Shown: positions 58,267 through 64,000 of the stretch, piece after piece | Numbering within the stretch: position 1 is the stretch's first letter | Layout: every line of letters begins with the position of its first letter | Assembly: GCA_027687465.1 (NCBI GenBank) | Contig: JAQCQR010000006.1 | Location: forward strand, 65,709-129,708 | Length of the DNA: 64,000 bases | Source of the DNA: Coriobacteriaceae bacterium AF08-21 | GTDB lineage: Bacteria > Actinomycetota > Coriobacteriia > Coriobacteriales > Coriobacteriaceae | Direction: 5' to 3' | Position numbers and translations under genes: made by a program | Notes under the pieces: model-generated | Told to the model about the DNA's origin: nothing | Seen by the model: the letters and a program-made list of their open reading frames with translations, nothing else | Database searches by the model: none

Positions 58267-58746
58267 TTAGTTGGTATGTCCGCCGCCCGCTGTCATCTGA
58301 GCCGCATGCTCCAGCTGGTCCGCTATGGCCTCCCAGCTTTCGCGGGCGGCCTTCGTAGAACCGGGAAAGTTTACGACAAGTGTATGACCTCGTTGCATGC
58401 AAATAGCGCGCGAGAGCATAGCGCGGCGCGTCTTGGTCATGGAGTACGCACGGATTGCCTCTGCAATACCCGGCACATCGCGATCGCAGACGGCACGCGT
58501 CGCCTCGGGCGTCACATCGCGCATCGAAAGCCCCGTGCCGCCGCAGGTGAGCACGACATTGGCGTGGCACTCATCGGCGGCTTCCACAATGGCATCACCG
58601 ATCTCGCTGACGTCGTCGCGCACGACCAGATGTGAAACGACCGTCCAGCCCTGCGCCTCGATAAGTTCCTCGAGTGCGGCTCCAGCCTCGTCCTGGGCAA
58701 GGTCCCGCGTATCCGAACACGTCACGATCGATATCTTCAGCTCCAT
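58267..58746 (-). CDS. mogA: Molybdopterin adenylyltransferase family protein (MogA/MoaB)
   Basis: The 159-residue protein starts at the ATG 58744-58746 with AGGAGG seven bases upstream. It has VTCSDTRDLAQDEAGAAL, LTCGGTGLSMRDVTPEAT (the MPT-binding GGTG motif) and a late VVNFPGSTKAARES segment. It adenylates molybdopterin before molybdenum insertion by MoeA, whose gene is directly upstream. Distinguishing MogA from MoaB by sequence alone is uncertain. Confidence 0.9.
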   Translation of the reverse strand: MELKISIVTCSDTRDLAQDEAGAALEELIEAQGWTVVSHLVVRDDVSEIGDAIVEAADECHANVVLTCGGTGLSMRDVTPEATRAVCDRDVPGIAEAIRAYSMTKTRRAMLSRAICMQRGHTLVVNFPGSTKAARESWEAIADQLEHAAQMTAGGGHTN

Positions 58747-58756
58747 AGCATTCCTC

Positions 58757-60019
58757 CTACAACACGGCGCCCTCAGGCAGGTCGACACGCACAACATCCA
58801 CGATGTCGCCCGCCTTGAGCTCGCACGGACCTTCGTCAATACGCAGCAGGCAGTTGGCCCGCTGCATCGTGCCGAGCAACGCCGAATTCTGCGTCTTGGC
58901 CTCGGTCACCAACAGCTCACCGGTCTCGGGGTCGCGCAAAACCGTGGCGCGATCGAAGAAGCGGCGATGCTGTCGCTTTTTCACGCCGTGCGTGAGCATC
59001 GCCTGCTGCACGGGACGCGCCCCCTCGGCAAAACCGCGCATCTTGCGGATCGCCGGGCGGGCGAGCATCTCAAAGCCCACATACGCCGCCGCGGGATTGC
59101 CCGAAAGCCCCAGATACGGCTTGCCGCCGAGCAGCCCAAACGTGATGGCCTTGCCCGGACGCATCGAGATGCGGTCAAACAGCACCTCGCCCTCGCGCTG
59201 GACCAGCGCCGTCACGTAGTCGTAGTCGCCTGCCGAGGCGCCACCGCTCGTAATGACAAAATCGCACTCTTGCGCGGCGCGGTACACAAGCTCGGCAATC
59301 GCCCGCTCGTCGTCGGGCGCAATGCCGTAGAACACTGGGTCGGCCCCAGCATCGAGTGCCTCGGCCATTAACGCCGAGGAATTGGAATCGCGAATCTGCC
59401 CAAGCGCCGGCAGTTGGCCGGCCGCGACCAGCTCCGTGCCCAGCGAGATAACGCCCACACGCGGGGCGGCGTGCACTCTAACGTTCGCGTAACCGGCGCT
59501 CGCCAGCAAACCGGCGCCGGCCGGGGCCACAACCTCGCCAGCGTGCATCACAACATCACCGGCATGGGCCTCCTCGCCTGCAGCTCGAACGTTCTCCCCC
59601 ACCTTAGCCGGTGCCGAGAAGCTCACGTGTGAGCCCTCGTTGCCGTCGCCGTCGAGTACCTCGACGACCTCGTATTTCACAACGGCATCCGCACCTTCGG
59701 GCACCGGTGCACCCGTCATAATACGGACGGTCTCGCCCGCGCCGATTGCGCCCTCAAACACATGGCCCGCGGCCTCGTGTCCGATAACGTCGAGCGTCAC
59801 CGGCGCCTCGCCAGATGCCTGCGCCAAATCCGCCGAGCGCACGGCATATCCGTCCATAGCGCTGTTGGCAAACGGCGAGATGTCGATATCGGCCACCGCA
59901 TCCTCTGCCAAGGGAAGACCGGCGGCCTGCCACACGGGAATCTCGACGACTTCGGTGCGATTCACGTGCGACAAGACGATCGCCTGCGCGTCCTCCAACG
60001 GAATGAGTTTCTCAGCCAT
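58757..60019 (-). CDS. moeA: Molybdopterin molybdenumtransferase
   Basis: The 420-residue protein starts at the ATG 60017-60019 (AGAGGTG upstream), with an alternative ATG at 60034. MoeA motifs: DISPFANSAMDGYAVRSADL, IMTGAPVPEGADAVVKYE, GEEAHAGDVV, ISLGTELV, DFVITSGGASAGDYD and LSGNPAAAYVGFEML. It inserts molybdate into adenylated molybdopterin, completing the cofactor used by the molybdenum hydroxylase of this window. Ten bases separate it from mogA. Confidence 0.94.
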   Translation of the reverse strand: MAEKLIPLEDAQAIVLSHVNRTEVVEIPVWQAAGLPLAEDAVADIDISPFANSAMDGYAVRSADLAQASGEAPVTLDVIGHEAAGHVFEGAIGAGETVRIMTGAPVPEGADAVVKYEVVEVLDGDGNEGSHVSFSAPAKVGENVRAAGEEAHAGDVVMHAGEVVAPAGAGLLASAGYANVRVHAAPRVGVISLGTELVAAGQLPALGQIRDSNSSALMAEALDAGADPVFYGIAPDDERAIAELVYRAAQECDFVITSGGASAGDYDYVTALVQREGEVLFDRISMRPGKAITFGLLGGKPYLGLSGNPAAAYVGFEMLARPAIRKMRGFAEGARPVQQAMLTHGVKKRQHRRFFDRATVLRDPETGELLVTEAKTQNSALLGTMQRANCLLRIDEGPCELKAGDIVDVVRVDLPEGAVL

Positions 60020-60230
60020 ATACACCTCTAGCATGCTGCGGCGCGCAACAAAAGCGCCGATTCTTTATGTTTCTCTCAGTATAATCCCTCGCCGCCTGCT
60101 CAAGACCTGGCCCGCGGCCGCGAATACATCTGTCGGCCGCAAGCCGCGAAACAAAACCAAAACCAACCCACCGGCTCGTCGCGTTTACCGCGTTTTATAA
60201 TGCTCGTGTTGCAACCCAAAAGAGGAACGT
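60020..60230 (+). promoter_or_regulatory. Divergent region between moeA and the ClC gene
   Basis: A TATAAT at 60196-60201 on the plus strand lies 30 bases before the ClC gene, with no good -35. A second plus-strand TATAAT is at 60080-60085. An AGAGGA ribosome site precedes the ATG at 60231. GGCCGCG/CGCGGCC-like GC stretches near 60110-60150 form no clean hairpin. Confidence 0.45.
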
Positions 60231-61652
60231 ATGACTTTTACCGACAAACCCGAAAGCGCAAACGAAGCGCAGGATCATTCTCAGTCGCTCGACGACGGCG
60301 GCTTTTTCTCCCTGAACGACGTCATCATGGCCGGCAGGCATCAGCTCACCCGCTCCGAGCATCTCTTGGCCGCCGACACGCGCCGCAACGCCCGCAACCT
60401 ACTCGCGAGCGCCAAGTTGCTCACACTCGTCGTCATCGTCTCGCTCGCCATGGGCGTTGCCGCCTGGGCGTTTTTGACCTCGCTGAATATCGCGACCGAC
60501 TATCGCGAGCACCATGCATGGGTCTACGCCTTGCTTCCCGTTGTGGGCGTTGCCACCGCATGGGTGTACAAAAACCACGGCCTTGCCGCCAAACGCGGTA
60601 ACAACCTGGTCATCGACTCCGCTCTGGGCACACGCCTCATCCATATGCGCATGGCCGTTCTCACCTTCGTCTGCTCCACGCTCACGCACCTAACAGGCGG
60701 GTCGGCCGGTCGCGAGGGAGCCGCGGTGCAGATTGGCGGCACCATCGCCAGCAACATCTCGAGCCTCGCCCACCTCAAAAAGCATGACCACCACGACCTC
60801 ATGCTCGCCGGCATCTCGTCGGCCTTTGGCGCCGTATTCGGTTCGCCCCTTGCCGGAGCTTTCTTTGGCATGGAGATGTGCTTTATCGGCAAGATCGACT
60901 ACACCGCGGGCATCTACTGCCTGGTCGCCTCGTTTACCGGCTACTTTACATCACTCGCCCTGGGTACCGAGTACGAAGCGAATGTCATCGCCAGCGTCCC
61001 CGACATGACGCCGCGGACGGTTGCCATCGTTGTTATCAGCGCCATTATCTTTGGTCTCACCGCGCGCCTCTTTGCCTGGTCGGTTCGAACCGTCAAAAGC
61101 CTGTACGGTCGCTTTATCACCAATTACCTCGTTCGCGCACTTATAGGCGCACTCGTGGTTTTGGCCGCCTATGCCCTCCTCGACGCCTGGGACTACGCCG
61201 GCCTTTCCACGTGGCTTTCCGGCGCCGGATTTGCAGGCAACACCACCCTGGCGAACGCAGTCATCAAGTTGGTCGTCACAGCGCTTACCCTGGGCGCGGG
61301 CTTCCAAGGCGGCGAGGTCACGCCCCTGTTTGGCATCGGTGCGGCACTCGGTGGCTGGATTGGTTGCCTTACCGGGCTCGACCCCAGTTTTCTGGCGGCT
61401 CTCGGCATGCTCGGCGTGTTCTGCGCCGGCCTCAACGTGCCCATCACCACCTGCATGATGGCCATCGACCTGTTCCACGGCACAGCCGCCGGGTTCTTTG
61501 TCATCGTGGCCTTTATCAGCTACCTAACCGGCGGACACCGCGGCGTGTACCCCGCCCAGCGCATCATCTCACCCAAGCGCCGTTCGCTTATTGTGGATGA
61601 GGGTGGTACGGTAGCGGATGCTATCGAGCGCCACAACGACCTGATAGAGTAG
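60231..61652 (+). CDS. ClC family chloride channel / H+-Cl- antiporter
   Basis: The 473-residue protein has ten or more membrane segments. Selectivity motifs are present as GGSAGREGAAVQIGG (GREGP-type loop) and FQGGEVTPLFGIGAALGG (GxFxP-type loop). FGAVFGSPLAGAFFGMEM is also conserved. An N-terminal cytosolic segment of about 50 residues is polar. It likely exchanges chloride (or fluoride/other anions) for protons. The gating Glu is present in GREG. Confidence 0.9.
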   Translation: MTFTDKPESANEAQDHSQSLDDGGFFSLNDVIMAGRHQLTRSEHLLAADTRRNARNLLASAKLLTLVVIVSLAMGVAAWAFLTSLNIATDYREHHAWVYALLPVVGVATAWVYKNHGLAAKRGNNLVIDSALGTRLIHMRMAVLTFVCSTLTHLTGGSAGREGAAVQIGGTIASNISSLAHLKKHDHHDLMLAGISSAFGAVFGSPLAGAFFGMEMCFIGKIDYTAGIYCLVASFTGYFTSLALGTEYEANVIASVPDMTPRTVAIVVISAIIFGLTARLFAWSVRTVKSLYGRFITNYLVRALIGALVVLAAYALLDAWDYAGLSTWLSGAGFAGNTTLANAVIKLVVTALTLGAGFQGGEVTPLFGIGAALGGWIGCLTGLDPSFLAALGMLGVFCAGLNVPITTCMMAIDLFHGTAAGFFVIVAFISYLTGGHRGVYPAQRIISPKRRSLIVDEGGTVADAIERHNDLIE

Positions 61653-61739
61653 ACGTTAGTATTCGCCGTGCAGCCACAATCGGGGGCAATTCGACCCGAG
61701 CGCGACCGCACCGTCACGTTATACGCCGGGAGTTGCCCC

Positions 61740-62702
61740 ATGCACGCAACTGATTTTGGTCGCACGCTCATCATCGCCAACCCAGCCGCCCAATCGGGTG
61801 CGGCGCGCGAGGTTGCTGAGCGCCTGCAGCGCTTTTTAGACATGACCGCGCGCTCATCCCAGTTTGACTTGGTACTGACCGAGCGCATGGGGCATGCCAA
61901 GGAACTTGCCGCACAGGCCCAGGGCTACCGCACCGTTATCGCTCTTGGCGGCGACGGCGTGATCCACGAGGTCGTCAATGGGCTCATGGCGCAGGAAGAG
62001 ACGGTTCGACCGGCGCTTGCCGTCCTGCCCGTAGGCTCCGGCAATGATTTTGCCCAGACCCTCGGTATCGACGATTTCTCCGGCAAGGATTTTGGCGCGC
62101 TACTCACCTGTGAGCTGCAGCGTCAGGACATCGGGCGGATTCGCTCATGGAACCCCGCAAGCGGCAGCGGCGAGGCGATCGTCGAGCATTACGACCAGAC
62201 GCTCTCCGTCGGTATTGATGCCGCCATCGGCCTTGGCACCACCGAGCTGCGCAAAAAGACCGGCTTGACGGGTGCTCCGCTCTACACCCTTTCGGGACTT
62301 GAGCAGTTTGGCCTGCGCTATCGCAACTACCCCATGACAGTCAGCTTTGACGGCGCGCCCGCCGAGCGCGTGAGGGCGATCATCATGGCGATTCAGCTTG
62401 GTCCTACCTATGGCTCGGGCTATCGCATCTGCCCCGATGCCGACCCCTGCGACGGCATGCTCGACGTCTGCTACGCCTGCGGCCCCGTCCCTCGCGCGGT
62501 AGCCCTGCCTATGTTCCTTTCGGCCAAGGACGGCCACCATACCAAGTTGCCACCGGTTCGCATGCGCCGCTGCCGCCATGCCGAGCTAACTTTTGAGGAG
62601 CCCGACTACCCCATCCAGGCCGACGGCGAGCCCATCGTCGCCTCGCGCATCGAAGTCGACATCCTACCCGGCGCCCTCCAAGTCTGGCACCCAACCCGCT
62701 AA
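61740..62702 (+). CDS. Diacylglycerol/lipid kinase family protein
   Basis: The 320-residue protein starts at the ATG 61740-61742 with GGGAG upstream. Motifs of the DAGK/LCB5 catalytic domain: LIIANPAAQSGAAREVAERL, VIALGGDGVIHEVVNGLM and LAVLPVGSGNDFAQTLGI, with a C-terminal MLDVCYACGP and YPIQADGEPI. It phosphorylates a lipid alcohol such as diacylglycerol, recycling it into phospholipid. It lies 87 bases after the ClC gene and may share its transcript. Confidence 0.88.
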   Translation: MHATDFGRTLIIANPAAQSGAAREVAERLQRFLDMTARSSQFDLVLTERMGHAKELAAQAQGYRTVIALGGDGVIHEVVNGLMAQEETVRPALAVLPVGSGNDFAQTLGIDDFSGKDFGALLTCELQRQDIGRIRSWNPASGSGEAIVEHYDQTLSVGIDAAIGLGTTELRKKTGLTGAPLYTLSGLEQFGLRYRNYPMTVSFDGAPAERVRAIIMAIQLGPTYGSGYRICPDADPCDGMLDVCYACGPVPRAVALPMFLSAKDGHHTKLPPVRMRRCRHAELTFEEPDYPIQADGEPIVASRIEVDILPGALQVWHPTR

Positions 62703-62710
62703 CCCCACCT

Positions 62711-62779
62711 AAGTTGCGGTGAAATAGGGACTGTTTATGCAGTTAAAGCCGCGAAACAGTCCCTATTTCACCGCAACTT
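62711..62779. repeat. Intergenic palindrome, copy 2 of a two-copy family (also a likely terminator)
   Basis: Two 26-base arms (62711-62736 and 62754-62779) are perfectly complementary, with a 17-base loop. The arm contains GTTGCGGTGAAATA and GGACTGTTT as in the element at 27167-27233. It lies between two genes that converge (lipid kinase and RF-1-domain protein). Confidence 0.85.
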
Positions 62780-62789
62780 ATTGAGAAGA

Positions 62790-63170
62790 TCATTCCTCCC
62801 CGCCCGGGTTGCGACGGTTAGCCTTTTTAATGGCGTTGAAGTGTTTGTCGTTGAGCCTGCGCTGGCGCGATCGCTGTGGCACTTTGGTCTTGACGCGACG
62901 GCGCGGTGGACGGCCACGACGCTCAAGCTCTGCCCTCAGCTTACGCAGACAGCTCGCACGATTCTGAAACTGACTACGGCTCTCGCGCGCCGTCACGACA
63001 ATTCCCGTGGGCCCATGTTTCATGCGCACCGCAGAGTCTGTCGTGTTCACACCCTGGCCACCCGGGCCCGTCGCACGAAACACCTGAACCTCGCAGTCGC
63101 GTGCCAACTCCTCGACCGACATCTCGGCATAGCGCGCGTACTCGCGCCATCCCATCTTGTTCTCATCCAT
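62790..63170 (-). CDS. Stand-alone RF-1 domain protein (peptide chain release factor-like)
   Basis: The 126-residue protein starts at the ATG 63168-63170 with GGAGGTG upstream. It carries the GGQ peptidyl-hydrolysis motif in [47 protein letters not shown] and a basic C-terminal tail ([20 protein letters not shown]). It lacks the codon-recognition domains of RF1/RF2, so it resembles ArfB-type ribosome rescue factors. Precise family not settled. Confidence 0.85.
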   Translation of the reverse strand: MDENKMGWREYARYAEMSVEELARDCEVQVFRATGPGGQGVNTTDSAVRMKHGPTGIVVTARESRSQFQNRASCLRKLRAELERRGRPPRRRVKTKVPQRSRQRRLNDKHFNAIKKANRRNPGGEE

Positions 63171-63195
63171 ATCAACACCTCCCCTCATACAAAAA

Positions 63196-63226
63196 ATGTG
63201 ACAAAGGGACAGTCCCTTTGTCACAT
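63196..63226. terminator. Bidirectional hairpin between xpt and the RF-1-domain gene
   Basis: 14-bp perfect arms (63196-63209 with 63213-63226, arm ATGTGACAAAGGGA) and a 3-base loop. On the minus strand ATTTTTT follows, so it terminates xpt. The GGGACAGTCCC centre matches other hairpins in the window. Confidence 0.88.
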
Positions 63227-63253
63227 CGCATACCAATCGCTTGTGTTGCGCGC

Positions 63254-63832
63254 TTAGGCGAAGGTGATCTCGCCGGTATCGCAGTCCATATCGGCGATAC
63301 GGGCCAGGCTCTCAACGCGGAAGCCGCGCTCGCGGAGCTTATCGCCACCGCCCTGGAAGCCCTTCTCAACGGCGATGCCAATGCCGGATACCTCGGCACC
63401 TGCAGCCTCGCAGATCTTGATAAGACCCTCGAGCGCGCAGCCGTTGGCCAAGAAGTCGTCGATAATCAGGACCTTGTCGCCCTCGGACAGGAAGCGCTTG
63501 CCGACGATGACCGGGTACTCCTTTTGCTTGGTAAAGGAGTAAATGGTCGTGGCATACTGCTCGCCGTCGAGGTTGATGGACTGCGCCTTCTTGGCAAAGA
63601 CCACCGGCACACCGCCAAAATGCTGAGCCGCGATGCAGGCCATGCCAATGCCCGAAGCCTCAATCGTCAGGATCTTGTTGATCTCGACGCCCTCGAACAG
63701 ACGGGCCCACTCGGCGCCCATGTGGTCAAACAGCTCAACGTCGCACTGGTGGTTGAGGAAGGCATCAACCTTAAGGACGTTACCGGCCTTTACGATGCCG
63801 TCATGGCGAATACGATCCTCAAGCTCCTGCAT
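63254..63832 (-). CDS. xpt: Xanthine phosphoribosyltransferase
   Basis: The 192-residue protein starts at the ATG 63830-63832 with AAGGGG seven bases upstream. It has [53 protein letters not shown], the PRPP-binding motif [19 protein letters not shown], and a [12 protein letters not shown] stretch. It salvages xanthine to XMP. No purine riboswitch is recognisable upstream. Confidence 0.95.
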   Translation of the reverse strand: MQELEDRIRHDGIVKAGNVLKVDAFLNHQCDVELFDHMGAEWARLFEGVEINKILTIEASGIGMACIAAQHFGGVPVVFAKKAQSINLDGEQYATTIYSFTKQKEYPVIVGKRFLSEGDKVLIIDDFLANGCALEGLIKICEAAGAEVSGIGIAVEKGFQGGGDKLRERGFRVESLARIADMDCDTGEITFA

Positions 63833-63846
63833 GGCGCAACCCCTTC

Positions 63847-63972
63847 TCACGGCAACGATACCGCGCGATTAATAAACGTTGTTCGATAGTCTACCACGGA
63901 CCGACCCCCGCCCGCCCCACAAGCCGCATCGCACCACAAACCAGTCTTTTTGGCCTTGATTGGCAACTTCAT
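63847..63972 (-). CDS. Doubtful 41-residue ORF upstream of xpt
   Basis: ATG at 63970-63972 is preceded by GGGAGGTG at good spacing. The product starts [19 protein letters not shown] and contains a Gly/Arg run. It ends 15 bases before xpt. No family match. It could be a short leader ORF or chance. Confidence 0.2.
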   Translation of the reverse strand: MKLPIKAKKTGLWCDAACGAGGGRSVVDYRTTFINRAVSLP

Positions 63973-64000
63973 CCGAACACCTCCCATATTCATCCGTACA

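Noticed and set aside
63833..64000. Purine riboswitch ahead of xpt
   Set aside because: The conserved three-way junction sequences are not present.

Overview
The window reads as a chromosomal segment of a GC-rich gut actinobacterium of the class Coriobacteriia, most likely Collinsella. This is inferred from gene content and protein style: anaerobic Glp-type oxidoreductases with a DUF1667 partner, complete selenocysteine machinery, NAD(P)-type glutamate dehydrogenase, and GC-rich housekeeping genes broken by AT-richer cargo. No database search was possible, so the genus is an inference.

Region by region. (1) 1-5.3 kb is an accessory, decayed zone. It holds a truncated unknown gene, a defence-type reverse transcriptase broken by an in-frame TAA, a secreted transglutaminase-like protein, a degenerate second copy of that protein's 5' region, and a possible transposase scrap. 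(2) 5.3-19.2 kb is one leftward exopolysaccharide/capsule operon of 14 genes. It starts with a NusG-family antiterminator, continues with a GC-rich backbone set (sugar-phosphate transferase, TagA, WecC, WecB), and ends in AT-richer variable cargo (glycosyltransferases, acetyltransferases, pyruvyl transferase, flippase, polymerase) before a strong terminator. Its promoter lies between 15-bp inverted repeats and may be invertible. (3) 19.2-22.4 kb has thrS, a zinc-ribbon membrane gene broken by an in-frame TAG, and a very regular array of six 57-bp palindromes with an 80-bp period. (4) 22.4-28.6 kb has a glycerol-3-phosphate dehydrogenase-like operon, an M24 peptidase and folC. (5) 28.8-35.4 kb is the conserved tig-clpP-clpX-valS(-folC) block and tRNA-Leu. 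(6) 35.5-40.8 kb has a two-gene molybdenum hydroxylase and gdhA. (7) 41.0-45.7 kb has selA-selB-selC (tRNA-Sec) and a formate/nitrite channel. (8) 45.7-47.4 kb has tRNA-Gly, tRNA-Pro and brnQ. (9) 47.4-54.5 kb is a leftward operon of two double-cubane-cluster (2-hydroxyacyl-CoA dehydratase-like) proteins, their ATPase activator, selD, yedF, a DUF3343 gene and a cysteine-desulfurase-like gene. (10) 54.6-60.0 kb has modABC for molybdate uptake and mogA/moeA for molybdenum cofactor. (11) 60-64 kb has a ClC channel, a lipid kinase, an RF-1-domain protein and xpt.

The strongest functional theme is selenium plus molybdenum. selD is itself a selenoprotein: a UGA at codon 17 sits in the catalytic motif, with a candidate SECIS hairpin behind it. 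The ORF therefore looks truncated to ordinary gene callers. The same window carries every other component for Sec insertion, a molybdenum hydroxylase, molybdate import and the last steps of molybdenum-cofactor synthesis.

The best candidates for undescribed biology are the 80-bp palindrome array at 21832-22289, a structured element present three times (28648-28747, 51470-51576, 52775-52875) whose stems change in compensating ways while its internal loops stay fixed, the invertible-looking promoter of the polysaccharide operon, and the operon joining double-cubane ATPase-driven reductases to selenide metabolism.
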